Shown: one piece after another, positions 53,197 to 62,033 of the stretch | Numbering within the stretch: the stretch's first letter is position 1 | Layout: each line of letters begins with the position of its first letter | Source of the DNA: Flectonema sp. DT1601 | Lineage: Eukaryota; Euglenozoa; Diplonemea; Diplonemida; Diplonemidae | Length of the DNA stretch: 64,000 nucleotides | Assembly (NCBI GenBank): GCA_964019425.1 | Contig: OZ025796.1 | Location: forward strand, 1,240,001 to 1,304,000 | Direction of reading: 5' to 3' | The notes under the pieces: model-generated | Database searches by the model: none | What the model was told of the DNA's origin: nothing | What the model saw: only the letters and a program-made list of their open reading frames with translations | Made by a program: the position numbers and the translations under genes

Positions 53197-55345
53197 ATGG
53201 GAAAGGGTCAGGTCCAGAATGACGGATCTGGTGCTTCCGTCAAAGACCCCATGACTGGTCTTGAAATTCTCTCGAAACCTCCAAAATATGACAGCATCGG
53301 AAGGTCAACTGAGAACGCATTCGGTAAAAGGTTCTTCACAAATAGAAACCAGCTGAGTATTAATGTAATTTTATACTATGGATTGATGAACAGAATAAAC
53401 CACAAAGGTAAGAAATATCGAAGGATGCTCATGATTACACGAAACCATGTATTAGTAGCATACGCTGGTGGAAGAGTCGCAAACATCAGACATGGCGATG
53501 CCATCCTATGCCGATGCATACCCATCACTTCCATCGATGAAGCCATTGTAGTATCCAACGATAAGAAGAGGAAAAAGGATGAATCAAGAATAGTAGCTTT
53601 GAGAGTAAATTGTAAAACTTCCATTCAATTCGATCTTTTGTTTACCTTAGAGAGAGTATCAGATGTAGACACTGTGTTGAATATTCTACAAAAATGCTAC
53701 TCAACATTAGTTCCAACAAAGAAATTGAAATGCGTCGCAGAACGGGATCGAACTTGGGACGAACTTCAGTTGGATTTGAAAAAACCGAATAACTGGAAGC
53801 TTGTCACTGATCCGGATGCGTTGCCAGTTATATCCGCTATGGATTTAATTAAGGCCCAGAATCAACAAAAACAACGAGAAGTTAAAATTGTTACGTTGAA
53901 GGAATCGACATCAGGAACGGTAATGAGAAAAACACCAGAAATAAAACCCGTTCCTAGTCACGCACTACCACCCGTACCGAAACTTGCAAGCATACGAGAT
54001 GCTGAGATTCCTGCTACGGCAATGCAGACGTTGACTCAATCAGAGGTAGAGACTGCATACTTTTTAAAGAAACAACTTGAAGAGCTTCATCACCAATCAG
54101 AATTACTTAGTCATCAACAAGAGATGCAATTAGCATCATTAAATGCGAGTCAACAGATCGTGTCGTTAGTTGTAAATGATAAAAACAGAAAGATGAGATC
54201 ACCTTCACCCGAATACGAACATCACATCCATATGGACATCGCCTCTGATGACGACTCCGATGGCAGTTATAGCGATATGGATAATGAGGATATAGGTCAT
54301 GATATTCTTAAAAAAAATAAAATACCATCACCAAGACCTCCTCCAAGAAAACCTCGTTCACCATCACCTGTTGCAGTGACTCACTTAGAGAGAGAACTTC
54401 AGAATATAAGAAAAGATCTCAGTGATGAACTCGGCAGTAAGGATAATCAAATAGAAGCTTTACGACTTGCTCTGGTTGGTATGATGAATGAAGGGAATAA
54501 AACAAGTAAAGAAACAGACAATGAATCATTATCTCAAGACTCTGATGGAAGTGAGTTAACCCAACTTGAGATAGACGCTCTTGTAAGTGAAGCTCAGATT
54601 GATTATGATGAAGAACTGTCGTCAAGCCACGACTACAGACATGGTACCATCCCACAGGTATCAGAACCAGACAGTGACACAGAAAGACTAGCTGAAACTC
54701 ATGCTAAAAGTATTCAAACTCGCAGAAGAGAAGTAGAAGAACTACTAAAACATGTTTCTCATTTGGAACAGTCACAGTCACAGAGTCCTGATGACATCCA
54801 AGCATTAAGAATGCAACTTAAATCAGTACTTCATGACTTAGAGATTGAAGCTTTATCATATCAAGATGGTTTTATAACAGGTCTTCCTGTCACACAACAG
54901 ATTGAATCTCTTCCACCTCCTACTGTTCATCAACTTCCTAGTAGACCCGATTACTCGTTATCTGGTGGTCTTTATGAACCTCAATCACATAATATTTATC
55001 AATCTCAGCAACAACAGCAACAGCAACAGGATGCTTATTGGCAGTGGGTATGTCTTGTTTTTTATTTTATTTTGGTAGTTGGGATCACCGGGTAGTAGTA
55101 GTTGAGTTATATAAAATATTTCAACACAGGCAAACTACTACAACTATCTATCTACTTCTGGTTATGGTAACGCATATCCACAATACGGTCAACAACAACA
55201 ACAACAACACCCTCCAAGTTTTGGAGAAAACCATCGAAGCGGACCACATCATGAAAGAGGTATCCGTGGAGGGTCTGATGACGCAGCTGCTTCTGAAGAC
55301 TCTGAGTCTCATCAAATGTGGAGGAAGTGGAAGCAAGGACGGTGA
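53197..55345 (+). CDS. PH-like domain and coiled-coil protein
   Basis: There are two exons, 53197-55047 and 55130-55345, with an 82-nt intron in phase 0 (gtatgt...acag), giving 688 aa. Residues about 48-172 have the pattern of a PH-like or myosin-I-tail-like fold: INHKGKKYRRMLMITRNHVL, then IPITSIDEAIVV, then a final helix VDTVLNILQKCY. This is recognised by pattern only. The rest holds coiled coils (about 285-335, 390-425 and 515-555), a Pro/Arg/Ser basic patch SPRPPPRKPRSPSP (about 378) and acidic stretches. The C-terminus is Gln/Tyr/Gly-rich with two polyglutamine tracts, one on each side of the intron. Membrane or cytoskeleton binding is possible. The exact role is unknown. Confidence 0.75.
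55048..55129 (+). other. Intron in PH-like gene
   Basis: It is 82 nt, gtatgt...acag, T-rich then A-rich (ataaaatatttcaacacag). Splicing extends a Q/Y/G-rich tail in frame for 71 residues. Confidence 0.8.
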
Positions 55346-55821
55346 TTGTTTTGTGTTGTTCGACGATGCGATTTTTTTTTGTTTATTGTTTTTGTGTCTC
55401 TACTCTAGCCATTTTTAAGTCAACCTACTCAGGTTGTTATATTTGTTCAAAAAAGGACTGCAAGAAAATAAAACTAAGGGCAAAGGGGTATTTCCTACAC
55501 AAATAGTTTCAGAATCCAAAATTACTATAAACCGTCCAGTTCGAACCTGGATGGGGTCTTTTTTTTTTTTGCTTGGGGTTGCCGATCTGATGTGAGCACG
55601 GTACCATTCAGCCTCTGAAAGACAACATGGGCATCTCGATGAGTCCCGTGTATAGTCGGGGAGCACCCCGGCCATTTTTGATTTCGTAATAAACGCTCGT
55701 TCTGAAACTATTTGTGTAGAAAACGCTGGTTTGCCCTAATAATGAAATTAAGTCCGCTATTCTCTGTGTATTAATTTTTTCTTACTGCAAACAACAACAA
55801 CAACTACAGTTAGTTATAAAT

Positions 55822-55852
<31 letters not shown>

Positions 55853-55962
55853 AACACGTTTTTTTTATTAGTTATGTTTGGTTTGGTTTGTTTTTTATTT
55901 TTTCTAAAAATATGATCCTATATCCTATAGAGGATTAAGTTTATTTTTCTTGTATCTTTCAG

Positions 55963-55993
<31 letters not shown>

Positions 55994-56237
55994 AAAAATT
56001 CCTTTCCCCAACTGTGATGTGTAAACATCTGAAGGCCTTCACTCTTCTAGAACAGATTGACAACAAGCCTCTAATAGTTCGTCACAAAAGATTTTGTAAA
56101 ATGCCACCTTAACACTTGATTGTGATTGTTGGGTGTGATGTAATGTTTATTTGCTTTTTTTTTTTTTTTTTTTTTTTGATTTGAAAAAATAACATTAAAA
56201 AAAATACCACAATTTCGTTTTACTACAGGACATCCAA
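55346..56237. other. Spacer containing a MITE-like element
   Basis: Apart from the inverted-repeat element at 55477-55737 I see no gene. The right part has T-runs near 55860, 55981 and 56154-56177. It may hold the missing 3' exon(s) of the minus-strand SnoaL-like gene, but I could not identify one. Confidence 0.5.
55477..55737. mobile_element. MITE-like element with terminal inverted repeats
   Basis: The left end reads agggcaaa, six variable bases, then ttt, c and CTACACAAATAGTTTCAGAA (to about 55515). The right end from about 55700 is its inverted copy, TTCTGAAACTATTTGTGTAG then tttgccct. The ends therefore match over about 38 bp with a short mismatch patch. The inside is about 180 bp, more GC-rich than its surroundings and without coding capacity. 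It holds a near-palindrome around gttcgaacc (like a pol III B box) and a hairpin cggggagcaccccgg. A clear target duplication was not found. Confidence 0.65.
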
Positions 56238-56555
56238 TTATGAACACTTCGTTATGTCGCTGGACTCACCGATCTCGTGCCACAAGCTGTCGCTCTCCTG
56301 CAACACGTGAGTTGGAGTCAATGACAAGTTACGTAGTCCACTTTCGTATGCCTGTTTAAAAAAAGGAACCAAGTTCTTTCCCAACAAAAATGTATCAGCA
56401 GTTGGCGGGATCAACTCAGCACCAGGATTGTAGATACTCTGCACCCCGGTAAAGTTTTGAGAGTTGTACAGCTCTGCGAACCTCTTATCAGATTCAACCA
56501 TCCACTGAGGTGGTGCAACAGCAACGGCAGCGGCAAGAAGAACTGTCTGCATCAT
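56238..56555 (-). CDS. Small secreted SnoaL/DUF4440 (NTF2-like) protein, probably incomplete 3' end
   Basis: On the minus strand the frame from the second in-frame ATG (56555) gives MMQTVLLAAAVAVAPP, a good signal peptide. It is followed by DKRFAELYNSQNFTGVQSIY and TFLLGKNLVPFFKQAYESGL, typical of the first two thirds of SnoaL/DUF4440 domains. The frame is open 22 codons further up (to 56621), but a minus-strand CAG at 56584-56582 lies 26 nt before this ATG, as in the other genes, so I prefer the inner start. The domain normally continues after HEIG. Here a good donor (G|GTGAGT) follows directly and the frame ends nine residues later, so further exon(s) probably lie below 56238. It is the only minus-strand gene in the window. 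Function unknown. Confidence 0.6.
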   Translation of the reverse strand: MMQTVLLAAAVAVAPPQWMVESDKRFAELYNSQNFTGVQSIYNPGAELIPPTADTFLLGKNLVPFFKQAYESGLRNLSLTPTHVLQESDSLWHEIGESSDITKCS

Positions 56556-56621
56556 ATTACTTTTAAAAAGGGTTTTAAGACCTGTTTTTTTGTTACAATA
56601 GATATAATCACACCAAAACAC

Positions 56622-57988
56622 AGAAAACCCAACATTGTAATAAAATAGTTTAAATAATATGAATCTTATTCATTCATTATAATTAATATCAACAAGAACA
56701 AGGGTTTTGTTGGCTTATCGAGGTCCACTACATATCACAGTATAAAGGAAAAGAAAGAAGAAAAAAACGAAGTTCATTTCAGCGGAAATAAAGCTTATCC
56801 TTCTACGATGGTTTTTATTTATTTATTCTATTTGCTGAGTCCAGGAGCCAAAAAAAATCAGAAAGAGCTCAACAGGGGTAACAGTTATATCGCTACCAGC
56901 ATAACCGTGAGACTCTCACAGACGATAAGAGACATAGAAGACCATGCAGAAAATAAAATTATATCTAAACCCTACTTGGATTAAAAAAGCTTTCGCCTAT
57001 AAATGGCTGGTTGAAAAAGAAATATATGGGTAGGTAGGATTTATCATGCTCCTTTAGACTTAACAACGAGGTTTTGGGATCAAAGAGTAGTATGTTTCAT
57101 GTCCACTCCACATTGAGTATTTTTTTACGCTGCAACCACGTTCAAAGGAATCGTTAATAAAACAAACTAACAAAACAAACAAACACAGTTGGTTTCAGCC
57201 TGTTTACCTTACTATCCCATTTCAGCGAAGAAAGAAGGGACAATGCGATGTCAAGTAACAGTCACAATATATTGTTTGTTGTAAAATAGTTTAGTTTAGT
57301 TAGCAAAATACAAACTGATGACTACGAGGGGTCCGGGTAGCCTGCATCAGTAAGGACCCAATCGCGAAGATTGTAGTTTCATAGTATTGGCTGGAAGTGA
57401 TCGACTTCCAGCCTCCACCTTGCCCAGAGGCTAACAGGTTGTAAACAACTAAAGAAAATAAAAGAGAAATGATCTGGGAGTGGAGGGGGGAAGGTAAAAA
57501 AAAATAAAAAAATCTTCCTTCTTTCATATACATCTTTCTTTATAATACGACCACATGTGCCATATGCCCACACTCCACGAAAGAAAATAGAAAACCCCGG
57601 AACAGTACCGAGGAACGTTCACCCCCCAGTTGTCCAAAGCATTATAATTGTACTGTGGGATTACCGAAAAGCTTTAGAAATGTACCACAAAAGATTTGGG
57701 CAGCACATAGCCATATCACTCAGCAAGAAATGAAAACCAAAAGGATCAGGTAAGATGACAGTCAGTTTAAGGTCATAACTGCGCCGGACCTATATATGGA
57801 TGATGAAGATCACAAGTGGTTCGCTTTGACAGCACAGTTATGATCCTGTCGACTACAGGGACAATTACCCTGAAAAGCTGCTCTCTTTTTGTGTCTCTTT
57901 TTTTTTGAAAGAATGATTACATTCACTTTAACAAGTGTTCATAGTTTAGTCTTTCATCATCATCATCATCATCCAGATTTACACGGAA
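56622..57988. other. Spacer between the minus-strand gene and the next + strand leader
   Basis: I see no supported gene. This is where the two strands diverge, so a transcription start or strand switch should lie here. It has fewer homopolymers than the other spacers. A minus-strand open frame at 57533-57300 has no recognisable family. An 8-bp inverted repeat CTGGAAGT/ACTTCCAG lies near 57391-57411. Confidence 0.45.
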
Positions 57989-58174
57989 ATGCCGACTCAA
58001 TTAGTTCTATCCGGAGCCAAGCAATGTGTCAGTAGAGATAACGGTGAAAAGTGTTGTGATATCAACAGAGCAACCATACCAGCAAGAATAAGAGTTCCAA
58101 AACGAGCAGAGGGAGGACCCTGGATGTGGATTGGTCCGAAAAAGGAACAACTGGGATACGTAACATGCCGATAG
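57989..58174 (+). CDS. Possible small protein (61 aa), unrecognised
   Basis: The frame MPTQLVLSGAKQCVSRDNGE continues to a stop at 58172-58174. Its composition is protein-like (mixed, with four Cys), and a CAG ending at 57976 lies 12 nt upstream, as at other starts here. I know no family for it. It could be a first exon or a chance frame. Confidence 0.35.
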   Translation: MPTQLVLSGAKQCVSRDNGEKCCDINRATIPARIRVPKRAEGGPWMWIGPKKEQLGYVTCR

Positions 58175-58403
58175 AGATCTATGATATGTGTGATTCTGAT
58201 GAACTGGATTTATTAACAAGATTGATGATCTCTGTTTTTTTAAAAAAAAAAAGTGAGAAACTCTTCAAAGCTACTCATACATATAGATTAATAACCGACA
58301 CTTTAAAAAAACGAGACCGACATGTTTATGTTATGTTTTTGATAAAAAATATTAAAAAAAAAAAAAAAATGATTTCCTTATTCGTCAGTTATATTTCAAT
58401 AAA

Positions 58404-60527
58404 ATGAGTTCGTATGAAGAAAAGGTTCACAAAGTTTGGGAAGAAGTTGGAGACAGTAAAGTCCAATGGAATGAACTTCTCTCTGAAGCTGCGGTAGATC
58501 AAGATACCTCTGAAGAACTATTGCTTCAATGTGGAGTAGGAGAGAAGGGAATGGAATCGTTTTTCTGTTTATACCCAATTCTATTGGATGCGTTAACGAG
58601 AATTATTCACCTCCGAATACTTAAACGACAGTTGGATGAATCGAGTAAACAAATAAACGAAGCTGAAGATCAGCTTGTTACCATCACAGAACAAGTTGTT
58701 AAAAAAAGACAAGCTATCCCACAGGCTTCTTCTGATCTACGGAACTCAGTCAATCACCAGAATACGGTGTCAGTAATAAGCCAGTATCCAGTACTATCAA
58801 AGAAAGGAAAGGCTCCTTATTCTGCTGCTCATGACAACTCAGGGCATGCTTATGATAGGCAAGCAATGATTGAATACGCAAACAGACTTACCTCATTATG
58901 GAAAAATAAAAAAGGTTCTATCCTTGATGAGTTGGTAGCAAATTTAAAATCACCTACAGAAGCTGCGAGACTTCCTCGAATTCAAGCGACGTGTAGAACA
59001 TTAAAACAGGTATCGGGAAATTATTATAAAAATTATTGTTCTCTAGAATTGATATGCCTTTATCTATATACGATGGCTGCTCCTGACGTCGATAATATGA
59101 TGGGATACAAAGCTCCTATTCATTCTCAAAATAATTCAGAAGAGTGGAATTCATACAAAGCTAAGAATCCAGTTGTATTCAGAGCAGTTAACTGGGCCAT
59201 GCGTACAGCAGTTGACAGGGAAGAGTCTTGGACTGTTATTGAGAAGTGGGTGAAATTCATAGTACTGTTGATAGCCATGGCGAAAAAATCTGGAAAAAGA
59301 TCCGAATCAACGAATGAATTATCTCGTGGTCTGGCAGGACTTCCGATATCTGTTGTGACCGATCATGAGAACATGAAGTTGGGAAGCTCTTTATTCTGGC
59401 CAGCACCATCATCATGTTCTCTTGATCCAAAAATTTCAGCCGACTACGTTGCTGGAGCCGCAGCAAATGCGACAAAGTCAGATGAAGAAGGGAACTCAAA
59501 CTGTTTGTTATATAAAATAAACGAGTCCTCTCACGGAGTAGCACTTCATCACGTAAGTAGATATCCGGAAGAAGCTGAAATATTACTGTCACCTCTTAGT
59601 GAGTTTACTGTAGAAAGTGTTACTAAAAATCCAACCAACTCCTACCTTGACGTAACACTAATCAATAAAGGTCCCTTATCATGTCCAGCTCTAGATGACG
59701 TCTGTAGTGAGGCGTTGGCTGAAGCAAGTAGAGCATCGCAATTGGTTGATAGCACACCTTCTGATGCGGCTGTGATTGGTATCTACACAGCACGAGTTGA
59801 ACACTTGCAGCGATGGCAGTATTGTAAAGCAGCGATAACGAAGGAAGTAAATGATCAAAGAGATTTAATCGCGTCGTTGGAAGATGAAAAAAGCAAAACA
59901 GAAATCGAAGAAGGTTTGAAAAAACAGAGGATATCTGAACTGGAAAAACAATTGGCCGACGAGATGAGAAAACTCTCAGCCATCGAATCGAAAAATAAGC
60001 AACTCCGAGGCGAGCTGTCTTCACAAAACAGTAATTTAAAAATACTCTCAGTAAGAGAAGAGAATGCTGGTGATGAAGCAGCCAGTCTGGCTTCTTTATT
60101 AGCAGGTTCTGAATCAGAAGTTCAATCGGCCAAGGATTCTATCACTCGCGCGGGGATAGATGCCAATCGTGAAATTGAACGTCAAAAACGAATTGTCGAA
60201 TCCGCTAAAAAGCTCTTTCGAGATGCTGAAAATGATAAACACAATCAGGAAGTGTTCATCGATGAATGCAAAGCTGACCACTCGAAATTATCTTCTGAGG
60301 TTACAAATTTAGAAGCACTTGGTGAACAGGAAAACACTGCTCCACTCATTGAGCAGGAAATCCGAGTTTGTGAACAACGCTTCGCACTCAAACGTCACGA
60401 AGAAGAACACCGCTCAGCATTAAAAGTCTTAACCGACTCACGAATTCGACAACAGCCAAGAGCAAAGTCAACTGATGGAAAACGCGCAGCAAGTGTAACG
60501 TCTCTTCCTTACGAGAGGAGTCCTTAG
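58404..60527 (+). CDS. ADP-ribosyltransferase-like coiled-coil protein
   Basis: This is a single exon of 707 aa. The middle (about residues 190-410) resembles the mono-ADP-ribosyltransferase (ARTC, R-S-E) fold. An opening helix ELICLYLYTMAAPDVDNMM is like the 'YT....N..LR' block. LSRGLAGLPISV has the conserved Arg at R308. FWPAPSSCSLDP (W332-P341 region) stands where 'F.STS' is usual. SRYPEEAEILLSPLSEFTVE has E390-A-E392, the E-x-E expected of arginine-specific enzymes. The usual STS is SSCS here. Residues about 460-680 form a long coiled coil, and the N-terminal about 110 residues are helical. If active it would move ADP-ribose from NAD to a protein. There is no signal peptide, so it should act inside the cell. 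CAG ending at 58388 lies 15 nt before the start. Confidence 0.7.
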   Translation: MSSYEEKVHKVWEEVGDSKVQWNELLSEAAVDQDTSEELLLQCGVGEKGMESFFCLYPILLDALTRIIHLRILKRQLDESSKQINEAEDQLVTITEQVVKKRQAIPQASSDLRNSVNHQNTVSVISQYPVLSKKGKAPYSAAHDNSGHAYDRQAMIEYANRLTSLWKNKKGSILDELVANLKSPTEAARLPRIQATCRTLKQVSGNYYKNYCSLELICLYLYTMAAPDVDNMMGYKAPIHSQNNSEEWNSYKAKNPVVFRAVNWAMRTAVDREESWTVIEKWVKFIVLLIAMAKKSGKRSESTNELSRGLAGLPISVVTDHENMKLGSSLFWPAPSSCSLDPKISADYVAGAAANATKSDEEGNSNCLLYKINESSHGVALHHVSRYPEEAEILLSPLSEFTVESVTKNPTNSYLDVTLINKGPLSCPALDDVCSEALAEASRASQLVDSTPSDAAVIGIYTARVEHLQRWQYCKAAITKEVNDQRDLIASLEDEKSKTEIEEGLKKQRISELEKQLADEMRKLSAIESKNKQLRGELSSQNSNLKILSVREENAGDEAASLASLLAGSESEVQSAKDSITRAGIDANREIERQKRIVESAKKLFRDAENDKHNQEVFIDECKADHSKLSSEVTNLEALGEQENTAPLIEQEIRVCEQRFALKRHEEEHRSALKVLTDSRIRQQPRAKSTDGKRAASVTSLPYERSP

Positions 60528-60728
60528 ATAATTCATAATTTGAAATTAGATTTTCTGTTTCTCCTCTCCTCGTAAGCTAACGATAAGAGAGAACAGATGG
60601 TTTGTTTACTGTATCTTTATTAGAATTTATATTTTTAGTTGTTTTTTTTTGTGTCAAAAATGAAGTGAATAACTCGTTTTTTTCTTTCTAAACAAAAGCT
60701 TTCCCTCCCCGAACACTAACTTCGTAAC

Positions 60729-62033
60729 ATGTCTTCAGCACCAGAATTCAGTGCCGGGTCACCAGGTATGCGCACCGTGCCATCGAGTGACACAGATATG
60801 TCGGTTGTCGACGCCGTCGATGAGCAATCAATTTGGGGAAATCCTGAAGCCGCACCAGCAGATGCAGTATTCGGATTGGTTGCGCAATATAAGAAAGATG
60901 ATAGCCCTGATAAAATTGATTTAGTTGTGGGAGCTTACAGAACAGAAGAAGGAAAACCATATCTTTTACCATCTGTATCAGAGGCAGAGAAAAGAATTGC
61001 TGCTGCTCAACTCGACAAGGAATACCTTCCAATTGATGGTCTCAAGGAATTTAGAGATGCGGCTGTTGAACTTGCGTTGGGTTCGAACAGTTCTGCGGTT
61101 GCTGAGAATCGAGTGATGTCAATTCAATCATTATCAGGAACAGGTGCTCTTCAATTAGTAGCTTCTTTATATCATAGTCTTGGACCAAATTCAGGTGTTT
61201 ACGTTAGTAATCCAACGTGGGCTAATCACAGAGCAATCTTCGAAGCTGCTGGTCTTCAAGTTGGAACATACAGATATTGGGATGCTGAACAGAAGTCATT
61301 AAACTTTAGTGGAATGTTAACTGACTTAAATAGTATTCCTGCTGGTTCAATTGTTGTTCTTCATCTCTGTGCTCATAATCCAACTGGTGTAGATCCTACT
61401 AAGGCTCAGTGGAGAGATGTTGCAGCTGTTTGTCAATCAAAGGGTCACAAAGTAGTATTTGACTCAGCTTACCAAGGTTACTGTTCAGGTGATCTTGATG
61501 ACGACGCCTGGGCTGCGAGATACTTCGCAGAAATGGACATGGAATTCTCGATTACTCAATCGTTCTCTAAGAACATGGGACTGTACGGAGAACGTTGCGG
61601 ATGTCTAATTCAAGTCTGCAAAAGCAGCCATCTTGCGACTGTCTTATCGAGTCGTGTTAAGGCAATTGCTAGACGTACTTACAGTAATCCTCCAAAACAC
61701 GGAGCTCGTATTGCCACAATGATCCTGACTGATCCTTCTCTTCGCGCTCAATGGGTTGAAGAACTGAAGGGTATGAGTAAGCGTATCTCAGAGATGAGAG
61801 TTCTGTTACAAAAAGAACTCTTAGAACGTGATACTGAAGGTAATTGGTCTCACATCACAAGTCAAAGAGGAATGTTTAGCTACACTGGAGTATCAAAGGA
61901 CGTAACGGAGTTTATGAAAAAAGAAAGACACGTCTACCTTCTCGGATCGGGAAGAATTTCTGTTGCTGGAGTCACAAGTGACAATGCTGCCTACATTGCT
62001 GATGCTATGACTAGTGGAATGGCTGTGTGTTAG
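60729..62033 (+). CDS. AAT: Aspartate aminotransferase (class I PLP enzyme)
   Basis: This is a single exon of 434 aa. Family blocks: WGNPEAAPADAVFGL near residue 36, DLVVGAYRTEEGKPYLLPSV near 64, LHLCAHNPTGVDPT (conserved NPTG), FDSAYQGYCSGD, and SQ-type SFSKNMGLYGER, in which K281 should form the Schiff base with PLP. R409 in GSGRISVAGV is the Arg that binds the substrate carboxylate. It interconverts aspartate plus 2-oxoglutarate and oxaloacetate plus glutamate. The N-terminal about 33 residues are Ser/Asp-rich and not an obvious mitochondrial presequence, so a cytosolic form is likely. No CAG is found within 45 nt of the start. The nearest AG is at about 60698. Confidence 0.96.
   Translation: MSSAPEFSAGSPGMRTVPSSDTDMSVVDAVDEQSIWGNPEAAPADAVFGLVAQYKKDDSPDKIDLVVGAYRTEEGKPYLLPSVSEAEKRIAAAQLDKEYLPIDGLKEFRDAAVELALGSNSSAVAENRVMSIQSLSGTGALQLVASLYHSLGPNSGVYVSNPTWANHRAIFEAAGLQVGTYRYWDAEQKSLNFSGMLTDLNSIPAGSIVVLHLCAHNPTGVDPTKAQWRDVAAVCQSKGHKVVFDSAYQGYCSGDLDDDAWAARYFAEMDMEFSITQSFSKNMGLYGERCGCLIQVCKSSHLATVLSSRVKAIARRTYSNPPKHGARIATMILTDPSLRAQWVEELKGMSKRISEMRVLLQKELLERDTEGNWSHITSQRGMFSYTGVSKDVTEFMKKERHVYLLGSGRISVAGVTSDNAAYIADAMTSGMAVC

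Noticed and set aside
55530-55560. A tRNA gene at the gttcgaacc sequence
   Set aside because: Only a B-box-like stretch is present. I could not fold a cloverleaf or find an A box and acceptor stem.
57300-57533. Minus-strand frame ending in WKSITSSQYYETT, considered as the missing end of the SnoaL-like protein
   Set aside because: It lies upstream of that gene on the minus strand, so it cannot be its 3' exon, and the resemblance is weak.
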